This document shows positions 11,058 to 22,424 of a stretch of DNA of 64,000 bases, piece by piece. A program made the translations under genes and the position numbers. Location: assembly GCA_023091665.1 (NCBI GenBank), contig JALJCQ010000030.1, positions 498,501 to 562,500 on the forward strand. The letters are read 5' to 3'. The notes below the pieces were generated by a model, which searched no databases, was not told the origin of the DNA, and worked only from the letters and a program-made list of their open reading frames with translations. The stretch comes from Pythium myriotylum. Lineage: Eukaryota > Oomycota > Peronosporomycetes > Pythiales > Pythiaceae. Within the stretch, counting starts at the first letter, position 1. Every line of letters begins with the position of its first letter.

Positions 11058-12483
11058 TTACATACCAATTGCCTCAAGCGAGAGATCGCCCACTCCACTG
11101 TCATGCGTAGCCTCTTCTTCGTCCGAGTCCTCCGAGTCCTCGTCGTCTCCTTGGTCGATCTCGGGCATAGGAAAGCGCAAGATCGCGGCGATACCACTGA
11201 TCTGGCCTAGCTTTTCGCCGGACACATGGAGACTGCTGAACAATCGCACGATGCCGCCGTTATCGCGAACACTCTCGACAAGATCCACATACTTGCGCCG
11301 TGTCTGGATGTCGTGGTGACGGAAGAGTTCGTCCGTGATGAGCAACGTCTCAATCGCGAGGTGCTCGTTCGCCTGCATGACGTGCTTGTAGCCGTAGTAT
11401 GCGCGGTCCTGGTCCGTGTGGAGCATGCGGAAAAACGTCTCGAGGGCCTTGACATCCTCAACGGCCTTTGTGTCGGCAATGAGCGACTGGACCGTTGGCT
11501 CGTTCAGCACTTCATCCAGCGCATGCTTGTGCCCTGACGACGCGTGGCAGAGCACGAACTTGGACTTGTGCTCGAGCAAGTACTTGTCGTCCTGACGGAC
11601 GGCCTGCTCCATCATGAACTTGTGGAAGTCGTCCTTGACGAAGCCCGGGCTCGCAAGAAGGCAACACTTGACGATCTTAAAGTCGATATGCTGTTTTATC
11701 GACCGCACAATGTTCTCATAGAACTTTTCGAGCCCCTTGGCATGGTTCGAGCTGCCCGTGCGCTTTTTCGGGATGCTGTTCTCGATCTTGGCCTTGAGCA
11801 CGGTCATGTGGCCTTTGATCAGACACAAATGCGCGAGGCCTGTCTGCATGACCACGGCTGCGACCTCGGCTCTCTTCGTGATGTCACATGCAGTCTCGAT
11901 TCGCTCGAGCGACATGACATCCCAGCACGGCTTGGTCAGCGTGAAGTCGCGATTCATCTCGAGATCCAACGTGTGGTACGCGCCCATCTGTCCATTCCGC
12001 CCGTCAGTTCCGGGCACCCGCAGCCAAGTCCACAATGCACCAACTAGCGTACGCGGACGTGCTGGTTCTCGAGCGAGTTCTTGCCCTTGATGCGCAGCAC
12101 GCATTGCGCCGGATCAAAGTTGATCTGCTCGACCTACACATTAATGAACCCACGTGAATCCTCCCTCGTCATCCCCTTGCCACCTGCCGTGCGCAATACC
12201 TCGATCTGCAGCGTCAAGCGCACGCGCTGGCTACTCGTAGAGCCCGTCACGCCTTCTTTGACCACCTACTCGACCGCAAAACAAGATCTCTTCAGCGGGT
12301 CCCCATATTCCCACCACAGGAGATCTCTCTGCGTCTTTGCACCTTGCGGATCGTGACGGTCTTGACCGAGTCGCCCACGTGGATGAGGTTGTAGACGTGC
12401 CACATGTCCTCGGGCTCCTCGGCGCGCAGCACGACGAGCCCCGCGCCGTCCTTCTCGCTCACTTGCTTCTTCAGCAGCTTCAT
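11058..12483 (-). CDS. PELO: Pelota / Dom34 ribosome-rescue factor
   Basis: Four exons (12483-12343, 12265-12200, 12133-12053, 11987-11058) join in frame to 405 residues. The N-terminal Sm-like domain starts MKLLKKQVSEKDGAG and includes EEPEDMWHVYNLIHVGDS. The central and C-terminal eRF1-like domains include MGAYHTLDLE, CLLASPGFVKDDF, HASSGHKHALDE, ITDELFRHHD and SSLHVSGEKLGQISGIAAIL. Pelota lacks the GGQ motif of eRF1, and none is seen here. With the GTPase Hbs1 it enters the A site of stalled ribosomes and triggers subunit splitting in no-go and non-stop decay. The tail is acidic, as in other eukaryotes. It is divergent from the BED/hAT gene, with 267 bases between starts. Confidence 0.96.
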
Positions 12484-12750
12484 CTCTTGTCTTCACCTCT
12501 CGTCCATGTTACCTTCAAAAATGGCCCCCTCACTTTCTGTCCCACCACACTATTTCCTCCACTTACGTACGCCACACTATTCCTTACCAACCCGTTTTTT
12601 GAATTCCTTTCCTTTCCTTTCCTCCCCTCTCTCTCTCTCCCTCGACTCTTCCCTCCATCTTCCCCCGCCCACCGACCTCCATTTTGGTACGAAACCGGTG
12701 GCGCCCTCGCCGCCGTCAGGTACTACCGGTTTTTCCTCCAAGTTGGCTTC

Positions 12751-15374
12751 ATGGCCAAGCGGGACGCGCTCGACTCGGCCGACGAGCTCACGAGCAACGG
12801 CAGCGCCGGCGTGGTCGCGGCGCCCGCGAGCGGCGCCGGCACGCCCACGAGCGTCGCGTCGTCCTCGCAGAACGCCGCGGCCAACGCGCCGCCGAGCGTC
12901 TCGGCCGTCTGGGCCTACTTCGACAAGGACGCCATGGGCAACTCGGTCTGCAAGTTCTGCGACCGCGTGATCAAGGGCCACCACTCGTCCAACTTGCTCT
13001 CGCACTTGCGCACGGCCGGGCGCACCGACGCGGCCCACCAGCAGGCCTCGGCGGTCTGCGAGGAGCACCGCGAGAACAAGCGCAGCGTCAAGAGACAGAA
13101 GATGGCCATGCCTTCGCCCGCCGAGTTTGCGGCGTCGTATCCGCATCTCGTCGCGGCGGCCGCCGCAGCGGCCGTGCCCGGATTCAACGCGCCGTTCACG
13201 GCGGTGCTCAAGAAAGATGGCTCGCCGGCGTTTTTCCCGGCGTCGGCGTCGGCGCTCGCGGCGGCCGCCGCCGCGGCGGCGCTGAACAAGGACCACCCGC
13301 GCGAAGTGATCACGCCGGGCCAGGTCTCGTGCTCGGCCGAGCAGCTCGCGCAGGATTTCGGTGCGAATATATATATTGCCTGGAATGGGTGGTTGGAAAA
13401 CGAAACAAATGGACTGACTTTGGATTTTGGATGCACCCGCCATATAGCGCTCATGGTCTTGACTGAGAATCTCCCGATCAACTTTGCGACGCAGCCAGGC
13501 TTCCAGAACTTTGCGCAGCTTCTGCTCGCGGACAAGAAGGCGCTGCTGCCGGATGAAGAGGCCGTGACCAAGAATATTCTGATGCTGCAGCAGAGCCTGG
13601 CGCTCACGACCAAGATGCTCTTGGCACGGACGCGCGGGGTGGGTGATTGATCGTAGAGGGAGCTTGCTAGTATTGAGGCGACTGACATTTCTGCTCCAGG
13701 TGGGTATCTCGCTCGAGGCATGGAGCCACCCGTCGCCCGAGATCAGCTCCACGGCCAAATACCTCGCCATCTCGGCTCACTTTAGCATCAACTTCCGACC
13801 TTACCATGTCACGCTCAGCTGCACGCCCGTCGGTAGCGGCGTCGATCTTCCGACGCTCAAGTCCCTTGTCGATCAAACGTTGGAGGTACGACCTTCCAGA
13901 GATTTTTATTTGTGTTATGAGCGATCTAACGCCAGTGCCTTGTGGGTGGAAATAGCGCGCTGGTATCAAGGACAAAGCGATCGCCTGTGTCATCGGTGAT
14001 CTGCCGTGGCGGGATGCCGCCGAAGTCACGATCACGTCCGCCGATCTCCCCACTGTGTACGTCACGCAGAGCCTCGACGGCCGACTGCTCTCGGGTGACT
14101 CCCACCCGACCCATGTAATCCCGTGTGCCGCGACTGTGTTGCGAACCTGTGTCAAGAAGGCGGTCTTTGCAGCAAGCTTCCCACACCACGTGCTCGCGCT
14201 CGACGACTTCTTCCGCCGTGTGGCGCAACAGCCTGATGCTCACTCGACGCTCAAGCGCAAGTGTCCGTCGATCGAACCAACACTAGTCGTCGACGATGAG
14301 GCGTCTCGCTCCTACTACGAAGTTGTCCGCGACATCCACGAGTCGCTTGTGACGCTAGAGCAAATTTCACAGGACTATGAGATCGAATTCTTGTCGACTT
14401 CAGTGACTGAGTGGCTTGCTACCGTCGTCAAGAAACTTCGTTCATTCGCTCGCTACGCTGATGCATTCGAGGGCGAAAAGCAGAAGCGCAACGGCAGCGA
14501 CAAGGAGGTGTTCAGAGACGGCGGCTCTAGTGCATCGACTATCGCAGCGTTCTTGGTTGAGTACATTGAGAAGCAAGCCGCAACAGTCATGGACGGCAAT
14601 GTTCTGACGGATTCGTCAGACGTGCTGTCGTGGAAGTCGTTCTATCTGCTCATTGCGAAGGATCTCCGTGACCGGTTTGCTCATCTTTCACCCCTCTCGC
14701 TCGCGGCGACACTGTTAGACCCTCGGTACAAGGACCGCGACTGCTGCTACCTCGTTCCCGACATTGAGCGCGTCGAGGCTGAAGGCTACCTGCGCCGTTT
14801 GCTGGAGATTCCGACCGACGAAAACTCGGCGTCGGCTTCGTCGGAGTCTGTGAATGGCAGCGGTGTTACTGCTGGAGGTAAGGTTGACACTCAGCCAAGC
14901 CACGAAGAAGAAGAGGAAGATGACTTGTTGGCTCAACTTCCATCGACTGGTTCGAAAGATGCTGGTGGACGTGACACCGAGCTCATGGCGACGTGGACGA
15001 ATGAACTGACTGCCTTCCTGTCGCTCCCGCTGGCCGAGCGCAACGTAGACCCCATGGCCTGGTGGAAACTGAATCAGTTGCGGTTCCCGTTGCTCGCTCC
15101 GCTCGCAGAACTTTTGTTGGCGCTTCCGGCTGCGGCCTCCTCTGGTGAGTCGACCATGCGCCGTATCAACCAGACGTTGCTGCGCATCGAGGGCTTTGCG
15201 TTGGACCCGACGATCGCTACGACGCCGGCACTTGTGGATGCGTTCCTGTCGTTCCAGAAGAACCGTGACAACGTGATCGAGTGGTTCCGCAGCAACTCCA
15301 CTGTTCTGGCTGACCCAACCGCGCTCTCAGACATGGATGCGGGTTCCAACTTCAAGCACATTGAGAACGTGTAG
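12751..15374 (+). CDS. BED zinc-finger, hAT-transposase-derived protein
   Basis: Four exons (12751-13360, 13448-13638, 13700-13885, 13956-15374) give 801 residues with all phases closing. A BED-type zinc finger lies at about residues 51-90 (VWAYF...CKFC...HLRTAGRTDAAH). Alanine-rich linkers follow, then a hAT core (SLEAWSHPSPEISSTAKYLA). The C-terminal hAT dimerisation domain is near residues 690-775 (DPMAWWKLNQLRFPLLAPLA, SSGESTMRRINQTLL). The usual first catalytic Asp of hAT transposases (D in LDGW-like motifs) reads Glu here (SLEAW). There are three spliceosomal introns and no terminal inverted repeats or target duplications were seen, so this is probably a domesticated DNA-binding protein rather than a live transposon. 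A pyrimidine-rich tract (12600-12660) fills the 5' region. Confidence 0.85.
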
Positions 15375-15456
15375 GCACACTATAGTCTGTCAGTTTTATT
15401 TCGAGACATGTTGCAAAAAGGAAGAATCGAACGTACATCTTGTGGCACAAAAACAT

Positions 15457-17139
15457 CTAGTTAGCGACCGAGCTCGCGGCGCGAGGCGACTCGGTTGACC
15501 GCAACGCCGAGACAAAGTCCTCGCCGTGGGCGTTCGAGACCTCGGCGTTCTTCATGAAAGCACCGAGCGCGCCGAGGTATCCTTCGTGGCGGCAGAAGCG
15601 AGCTTGCATCTCTCCTTTCGACCAAAAGTTGATCGCATACGAGAGTGTGCGAGCCGAAATCTTGTTGTGGCGAAGGAAGTTGCCCACGAAGAAGATACGC
15701 TTGGTCTTGTATAGACACGAATTGAGGAACGCGACTTGGCCGATGTTTTGTGTCACCATGACTAGCAGCGAGCGGGCGACATCGGCGTCGGAGACGTTCT
15801 CTCGTGACTGCGTCATCATACGCCCGAAGCTGCTGGCCACGGTCGTCGCTGGGAGGTTGAACTTCTCGTACGAGCCACCGTAGATGTCACCAACCGTCAT
15901 GTCCACGTTATAGTTGGTACCGTTCACCGAGATGTCGAGTGCCTCGTCGTACGAGCGGCACTTGGTGAGCAAGCGGCAAAGCCCCCAGTAGGTGCCACCG
16001 CCGATACTACTACCGCTCACACGGACAAAGTCGTTGGGTCCTTTAACGTAGAGCACACTAACGCCCGAGCCGATGCTGACGAGCTGTTGCAAGTAAAGCA
16101 AGGCTGTTAGGATACCATCATAGACACAGCTCCACGAGGAACCTACCAGATACGGGAAGATGTCCTCGTCCATGTCATACTGGATGACTTTCATACGCGA
16201 CGCCGCCATCGACTTGATGTCAACGTCGTCGAACGTGTATACTTCATCCGACAGCGTCGTGAGAAGAAAGTTGAGCCCACGGATCGTGCACTCGATCTCG
16301 TCATACTTGTCGAGGTTGATGCCGGCCAGCTCTTCGAACAGGGGCTCGTACTAGCAGACAGGGCAAACGAAGTGAGCGCTTGATCAAAGTGAATCGAGAT
16401 CCGCGGTTGTTGAAGCCATGTCACCTTGTGGGCGCCGCCGCCTGTACACGGCACCGATCGCAACGACTGGTTGAGACCTTGAGCTGCGATGAACTCGATG
16501 GCCTCGCGCGTGTGCTTGGTCTCAAAGCGGATAAAGTGGAACACCTACAAATTCGCGCGATGAGTTCTGATATACTGAGCACAGCCACTCTCTCCCGGCA
16601 AAGGCTTCTTACCCCTTGTAGCGCCTTAGAGTAGACCCTCAGCCGAACGTCCTGCACGCCAGTCGTCCCAAAAAGCTCGTTCTCGACGATGAACTTGGTC
16701 ATTTCGCCTGCTGCAAACTCTAGCGACGGCGACCGCGGGCGTTTGCGGTGGGCCTCCAGCGCCGTGGCTGTCGGCGGCAGCGGAGCGGCGCCTGCCGTCG
16801 TTGACGCTGCATTCGGCGTCGGAGCTACGACCGACTCGCGGCGCTCGAAGAAGACGATCTTGGCGAGCGTGCCGCCAATGTCGAGCCCGAACCACTGGCC
16901 CACGTCCGACCTAAAACGTGTCCAATGTCCACTCGTTAAACCACGGCGACGCGTGGAGAAGATCCGACTGCGTCGCAACAAGAGGCGTACTGCTTGGAGA
17001 TCTTTTTGAAGGTGACGCGCTGGCGCCAGGCGCGGTGGCGCGCCTTCTTGCGGCGCAGACAGAGCAGCGCGACCGAGGACGAGAGGAAGAGGAACGTGCC
17101 CGTGGCCAGCACGCGCTCCACGGGCAGCGCGAGCGCCAT
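15457..17139 (-). CDS. Pantothenate kinase, eukaryotic PanK type
   Basis: Five exons (17139-16991, 16910-16613, 16544-16425, 16350-16147, 16083-15457) give 465 residues. The kinase starts with WFGLDIGGTLAKIVFF, the type II PanK phosphate loop. PCTGGGAHK, VSIGSGVSVL, SGSSIGGGTYWGL and FVGNFLRHN follow, all family blocks. The enzyme phosphorylates pantothenate, the first and rate-limiting step of coenzyme A synthesis; mammalian forms are feedback-inhibited by acyl-CoA. Before the catalytic domain, the first exon encodes a hydrophobic stretch (VLATGTFLFLSSSVALLCL) followed by RRKKARHR, a likely signal anchor or organelle-targeting segment, which is unusual. A Ser/Pro-rich insert of about 50 residues follows the phosphate loop. 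It is convergent with the BED/hAT gene, 82 bases apart. Confidence 0.94.
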
Positions 17140-17780
17140 GGTCGGTCCTTCAGCACCGGAAGGGCGAGCAGCGTTGACGCAGTCGACGCCGGCCGATGAC
17201 GGAGGTGAGCTCTTCGCTTCGATTGAGGATGGGCGCCTGGAATACGAATATTAACCTGGAATATTGAGCGATTGTGATTGGCTGAAAATGGATATGGAAA
17301 GATCTCGTCGTGTAGGTTGTGCGGGACCAATCAGCGTGCTTCGTGGTCCCGCGATCAACTTTGCTTGTTTTGGTCGGCTGTCCGGTCTCTGTCCCCCCCG
17401 ACAGGCCTTGATTCTGGGTGTGAAAACTGTGAGAGTCGATATATCGGACCGCGACCAGGGCGGTGGGGATCAACTATGCGAGGTTTTCCACTCCAGAGTG
17501 ATGGTCCTGTATCCTCAGCTGAGCAAGTGTCGTGTCAATTCGAAGCGTGTGACATCGCCGTGGGTCAGGATGGCCGACAATGGACATTGAAGCGATTGTA
17601 TAGCACCCATTTTCCGACTCAGCGCGCGGCGTGTGACTGGCGCGCACCAGTCCAACACGTCTACTCGTCTGAGGTCGGTGGGACTCGCGCATCATCCACT
17701 GCGCGATTCGCGCGACGCAATCCGTCGTTCGCTCTCGTGGCGTCGGTCGTCGGCGCAGCCATTCTCCGACTCGCGACAGC
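17140..17780. other. Intergenic region between the pantothenate kinase and the 174-residue unknown gene
   Basis: About 640 bases lie between divergent genes. Two overlapping plus-strand frames of about 100-200 codons run through it, but they start without good context and show no recognisable domain. I take the segment as the shared 5' flank. Confidence 0.45.
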
Positions 17781-18305
17781 ATGTTCGGAGCATGCCCCAT
17801 CGCGCACAACTTTGAGCGCGATCTCGCCCACGTGCAGCACTACATCCAGGCGCAGCTGCAGCCGGAAGAACCTAATTTATTGTGCGTGAACGCCGCGCTG
17901 CTCGAAGACTACCGCGAGGAGCTCGACCACTATGTCAAGCAAAAGCAAGTGCGGCGCACGCTGCCGGCGACGCCGAGCCCGACGAATAGAAGCGAACCAA
18001 TTCGCGCCAAGCAGCCCGTGCACGTGCACGTGCAGGACAAGCACCACGCCAAGAGCGAGCGCGGCAAGACGCGCGTGCGATCGCCCGAGCGACTGCCCAG
18101 CGTGCGGCCGCCGCCGCCGATGCCCAAGCGATTGCCCAGCGTGCAGTGGCTGCTCGCGCACCACCACGGCTTTGCAGCGAGCCTTCCGATCGCGGCTCCT
18201 ACCGTGCATCGGCACCCATCGCCACCTGTGATACCAGTCTCAACGCACTCGTATCACTCGTACCCTGTCCACCACCGCGTTTTAAAGAAGCAAAAGACCA
18301 TGTAA
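17781..18305 (+). CDS. Unrecognised 174-residue basic, His/Pro-rich protein
   Basis: A single open frame runs from ATG (MFGACPIAHNFERDLAHV) to a stop at 18305. The first 60 residues look like a short helical module (HVQHYIQAQLQ, ALLEDYREELDHYVKQKQ). The remainder is basic and low in structure, with two PERLPSV/PKRLPSV-type repeats around a proline run and a His/Ser/Pro-rich end (HSYHSYPVHHRVLKKQK). The KKQK end could be a nuclear signal. No family is recognised. Compositional bias in the second half means it could in principle be spurious, but GC-rich codon use and the structured N-terminus favour a real gene. It is tandem with the PHD-bromodomain gene. Confidence 0.55.
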   Translation: MFGACPIAHNFERDLAHVQHYIQAQLQPEEPNLLCVNAALLEDYREELDHYVKQKQVRRTLPATPSPTNRSEPIRAKQPVHVHVQDKHHAKSERGKTRVRSPERLPSVRPPPPMPKRLPSVQWLLAHHHGFAASLPIAAPTVHRHPSPPVIPVSTHSYHSYPVHHRVLKKQKTM

Positions 18306-19004
18306 TCAACCTGTACCGTATTACGACCCCGACATCTAAAGAGAAATGGAAATGCGCTTTGTGCGGCGATAGAAGCCGCTTCTTTCTTGCCCTCGTTGGG
18401 ATGCACTGCGTGGTCTGATCGCTCTCTTGCCTCCGCGAGATCTTTCGCGAGATCGCTCCTTTTGTCCAACTCCCACGCCTCTTCGGCGAGTGAACCAACG
18501 CCCTTTCGCGTGCGACCTCTGCCCCAACACAGAGCGGTCGTGATCAGCTCCAGCAATCATCGGAAAGGCCTCTCGTGGAGCAGGAAACCCAGCGAAGCAG
18601 AGAGAGGAGAGAGGCGCGCCCTCCCGTCGCGTCCATTATCCTCCCTGCGGCTTTCGTCCACCTGCGGGGAGAGCCGGGGCACCGCGTCCCGAATCGGCAG
18701 CCACCACGTGTCCCTTGTTTGGCGTACCTCTGGTCTCGCATACTGAACGATGCTTTACCAGAGGTCCATGTTGTGGGCTGTTCCGGAACAGGCGGGTGAC
18801 ACGCGAGGAGGCGAACAAGCGCGCAAATTCTCGCGCGCAGATCGAGCTGCAGCCGGCCGCCGAGAGGCCAGCGACGCGCCCCGCACGCGGCCACCGAGAG
18901 AGCTCGCCGCGGTCTCGCGCGCCGCGCCGTTCGCGACTCGTGACGGCGCCCACCGCGCGCGCGAAACGGCCGCTTCTGCCAAGCGCCGCGCCCCGACGCG
19001 CGCC
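18306..19004. other. Intergenic / 5' region upstream of the PHD-bromodomain gene
   Basis: This is a 700-base GC-rich stretch. The downstream reading frame stays open back to an ATG at 18750, but the sequence there is arginine/alanine-rich and unlike a conserved N-terminus, so I treat it as 5' UTR or promoter. No other gene is seen. Confidence 0.45.
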
Positions 19005-22000
19005 ATGTACCACGCGCCGCCCAGCGCGCGCGAGAGCGACAAGGTGCGTGTCGCATGTTGGTTGGGACTGCCACAGGCAGAGAGAGAACGAGCGCTAACC
19101 ACATGTGGCATGGCATGGGGTCGGCAGAAACGACCGCGCAAGCAGCCGCCCAACCAGGTCTGGCTCGACGCCATCATGAGCAAGACGCGCTCGAACGAGC
19201 CGTCGCCCAGCAACGCCGGCGCGCCGCCGCCGCTCAAGCAGATGCGACTCGCCGACGAGTGGAGCGCGATGCCGCGCGTGCCGCCGCCACCGCCGCCGCC
19301 ACCGGCGGGGGACGTGTCGGCCGTGAACGTGCGGTCGTCGCGCTCGCCGTCGCCCGCGATCGCGGCGCTCGTGAGCGTGAGCGAGTCGGCTTTCACGGCG
19401 GCGGCGACGAATGCGAACCCGTTCCAGGAGCAGCTGGGTCTTGGCGACGACGCGCTCGCGGCCATCGTGGCCAAGTCGCTGAAAGAACTCGTGGCCGACA
19501 CGGACTGCAGCTTCATCGCGCGCGGAGTGTGCCACCTCTGCAGCGACAAGGAGAAGAAGCTCGTGCCCGTGGTCAACTTCTGTCCGGATTTTTCTCCGAC
19601 CCACTCGCTTTGCCGGGAGCACTTGCGCAGCATGCACCGGGTGCGATTGGTCGATATCTTTGCCGGCAAGAACCAGCCAACCGTCAGTAAGCGCGCGCTG
19701 CGCTGCACCGTGTGCTCGCTCTCCTGTCCCTGCTCCAAGTGCCAGTTGCAACGAGAGGCCGAGATCGCGCGGTATAAGCAGTGGCTCGCGGGCCACCTTG
19801 AAGACCCGCGCGGTGTACCCACACGCCACGAGATCGTTCCTGCTGAAGAGCCCCCGATGCCGCGCTCGCGGTCGCGTCAAAACACGCCGACGCCGCCTCC
19901 TGTCCCCAGCGAGGCGCGAGATGGCCATCGACGACGCCTCGAAGACCACGCCGAGGAGAAGAGTCGACGATCCGAGCGGACCGTGTACTACAGCGAAGAG
20001 AAGCCGCTGCCTAGTATGGGCGACGGCACTTACTCGTACGAGGCGTCACCACCTCCTGTAGACATGCGTGCCGATGAGAAAGGACCTGCACGGCCAGGTC
20101 GGTTCCCCAAGCGAGCCGCGAAAGAGTCGGTGCCATTCCCGTTGGACTCGACGAACGTCGGATATGCTTCCCGTGAGCACACACCCCGCGGTGTAGGAGG
20201 TATGGAAGACCCCACTGACCTCGCATCACCTTCGGCTGCCAGCGTTCTGAACTGCCCAGACTCGGAGAAGTCCCTGGTTGACCTACTCAGTTCGCTGAAT
20301 CAGCGAGTAACGCCAGCCGTGCGGTACTTTGCCGAGCCGGACGAGCCCCGATTTCGGGAGATGATGGACAACTCGCAAGTCGGGTATGAAAGGGATCCAT
20401 TTGAGGCACGACCATTCTCGAACGGGTACCAACCAGCGAACATGGTAACGGAGGACTATGATGACGCGGAGAACAACCCGCGACGACAAAAGAGGAAGCG
20501 TGATCATGATATTCCTGGAAAGCCAAAGGATTCGAGCTCAGCGAGCTACGATTTCGAGGAGGGCGAGGCTGCTGCGAGAGGCGATGCGACAAGCTATGGA
20601 AATCGTCCAATCGAAAAAGAGGGCGACGAAGGTGTCTCAACATATCGGCAAAACGCACCAAGCCAATTGTCCGCAGCAGATAGAAGGCACAAGCAAGCAT
20701 CTCCGATTCCTGAAGCTCCTCCTTCGCCCTCGCCGCGTGGGCGTCGAGCGCGAGCACCCGTGCCTCCTCCAGAATCGAAGGTTCATTCACGCAAACGTGA
20801 ACCACCTGCCCTGGTTCCACCTCCGTCAGCTAACGCGAGGAAACGTAGAAGCGACGCAGCTTCTGTGCCTGTGCCTCCAACATCGGAGCGCAAGTCTTCT
20901 CGTGGCCCATCGCACCACAAACACGAGAGTCAGAACCAAAGTGCCCAGAAACGTACGCGAGGCAGCCGCTCGTCGTCTGCGTCGGATGAAGAGATGAAGC
21001 ATTCGGAAGATGAAGAGATTGTGGAAGACGGAGATGGCGACGATGAAAGCGAGCTTGACACAAATCTTGACTACTGTGAAGTATGTCTCGCCGCCGGGGA
21101 TCTGGTGTGCTGTGACGTTTGCCCCCGTTCGTTCCATTTGAAGTGTCTCAAAATGACAGAGGAAGATCTTCCAGAAGGCGACTGGCAGTGTGCTGAGTGC
21201 AAAAAGCCATCATATTTTGAGTCCTTTGGCGCAGCAGTTGCCGAGAAGAATTCAGTACAGTCCAAGTGTTTGCAGATTATCCAGTGCCTGAAGTCGCATC
21301 CGTTTTCGAAACCTTTTCTACACCCTGTCGAGAATGTGCCTCATTATGCAAACATCGTCAAGCAGCCGATGGATTTATCAACGATTGAGAAAAAGCTGCT
21401 CGATAACAAGTACATGGTGAGTGGTAGAGGGACTCTGCAGGGGTCGAATGGGACCAGTAAGATTCTTCATCTTGGGTCGTTCGCGGAAGATGTGCGACTT
21501 GTGTGGGCTAACTGCAAGCTATTTAACGACGACGGTTCGGGGATCACGCGTGCAGCGGACCATTTGTCAGATGGATTCGAGAAGCTGTATCAGCACGTTC
21601 TAGACTTCGTCGAGCGTTCGAACAACAAAGCTCGTCGAGAGGACAAGAAGGTTTCCACTTCAGCAGAGCCAATGTCTGAAAGTCGATCTAGTGCGCCACC
21701 AGTCGAGGAGAAGGAACCAGAACCTGTGGCTTCAAATCCGAAGCCGACTGCTGCAAACGAGTCGACTCGCTCCGAACCGGCACAGTCAAACACGACAGAT
21801 TCCCCTCAGAAGGCTCCAGAAGAATCGTGTACTCGTCCGGCAGATCCAGCAACTCCTTCTCCAGCCACTAATGCACCCCTTGCATCCGTGGCTGCGAGTG
21901 AGACGACTACCCGATCTCCACAAGCTGAGGAAGGACAAAGCTCCGAGAAGACCGGCTCCTCCGAGAAGGACTCGGCGGCTCAACGTGTGTCATCACCGGC

Positions 22001-22235
22001 GCCGTCTACAACAGCGATATCTTCGCCCTCACCCACCGAATCGGCCACCACAACGTTTACCGAGCCTGCACCCTCTGTATCGGCCGAGTCGTCGACACCA
22101 GCGAAGGAAACTTCGCCGACCAAACCATCTCCATCTCTTTCAACTGATAGCGATGGTCAGTCTAAGCCAACGTCGGATCCTGCTCCTCCCACCGAGGTAG
22201 CTGAATTGGCTCCTCATGAAGAAAGCGTGGTGTGA
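19005..22235 (+). CDS. PHD finger and bromodomain chromatin reader with a CXXC-type N-terminal zinc region
   Basis: Two exons, 19005-19043 and 19128-22235, give 1048 residues. The 84-nt intron (GTGCGT...GGCAG) is a multiple of three and therefore hidden in the open frame. Start MYHAPPSARESDK joins KRPRKQPPNQVW. A Cys-rich region at residues 139-231 (CHLCSDKEKK, CTVCSLSCPCSKC) resembles the zinc module of CDCA7-like proteins. A PHD finger lies at 661-705 (CEVCLAAGDLVCCDVCPRSF) and a bromodomain at about 723-838 (HPFSKPF, ANIVKQPMDLSTI, VRLVWANCKLFND). Long disordered Ser/Pro/Glu segments fill the rest. PHD-bromo pairs read histone tails in TIF1/TRIM and similar regulators. The bromodomain carries a 20-residue insertion beginning at a GTGAGT (21417), but no acceptor gives a sensible intron. 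Confidence 0.88.
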   Translation: MYHAPPSARESDKVRVACWLGLPQAERERALTTCGMAWGRQKRPRKQPPNQVWLDAIMSKTRSNEPSPSNAGAPPPLKQMRLADEWSAMPRVPPPPPPPPAGDVSAVNVRSSRSPSPAIAALVSVSESAFTAAATNANPFQEQLGLGDDALAAIVAKSLKELVADTDCSFIARGVCHLCSDKEKKLVPVVNFCPDFSPTHSLCREHLRSMHRVRLVDIFAGKNQPTVSKRALRCTVCSLSCPCSKCQLQREAEIARYKQWLAGHLEDPRGVPTRHEIVPAEEPPMPRSRSRQNTPTPPPVPSEARDGHRRRLEDHAEEKSRRSERTVYYSEEKPLPSMGDGTYSYEASPPPVDMRADEKGPARPGRFPKRAAKESVPFPLDSTNVGYASREHTPRGVGGMEDPTDLASPSAASVLNCPDSEKSLVDLLSSLNQRVTPAVRYFAEPDEPRFREMMDNSQVGYERDPFEARPFSNGYQPANMVTEDYDDAENNPRRQKRKRDHDIPGKPKDSSSASYDFEEGEAAARGDATSYGNRPIEKEGDEGVSTYRQNAPSQLSAADRRHKQASPIPEAPPSPSPRGRRARAPVPPPESKVHSRKREPPALVPPPSANARKRRSDAASVPVPPTSERKSSRGPSHHKHESQNQSAQKRTRGSRSSSASDEEMKHSEDEEIVEDGDGDDESELDTNLDYCEVCLAAGDLVCCDVCPRSFHLKCLKMTEEDLPEGDWQCAECKKPSYFESFGAAVAEKNSVQSKCLQIIQCLKSHPFSKPFLHPVENVPHYANIVKQPMDLSTIEKKLLDNKYMVSGRGTLQGSNGTSKILHLGSFAEDVRLVWANCKLFNDDGSGITRAADHLSDGFEKLYQHVLDFVERSNNKARREDKKVSTSAEPMSESRSSAPPVEEKEPEPVASNPKPTAANESTRSEPAQSNTTDSPQKAPEESCTRPADPATPSPATNAPLASVAASETTTRSPQAEEGQSSEKTGSSEKDSAAQRVSSPAPSTTAISSPSPTESATTTFTEPAPSVSAESSTPAKETSPTKPSPSLSTDSDGQSKPTSDPAPPTEVAELAPHEESVV

Positions 22236-22424
22236 ATGCGATTCATGAATGAAGCGTTAATAAGGTTTCTCGGTGTGATTCTGTTTTGGTAGTCTTCCAT
22301 CTCGACACCTCAGTCGGTGTGGTGCGTTGAGTCGTAACTGTGTGGAGTGGTTATTTCCGAGGCGTTACCTCGTATTTGTGGCGGCCGATCCGGAGACTCT
22401 TTGGTTCGAGGCGGTTGCCCAACA

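Noticed and set aside
12577..13770. 397-codon antisense frame over the BED/hAT gene
   Set aside because: Arginine-rich translation typical of an antisense shadow; the sense strand has recognised domains.
18750..19004. Longer N-terminus for the PHD-bromodomain protein starting at 18750
   Set aside because: The extra residues are Arg/Ala-rich with no domain, and a clean splice exists from an ATG at 19005.
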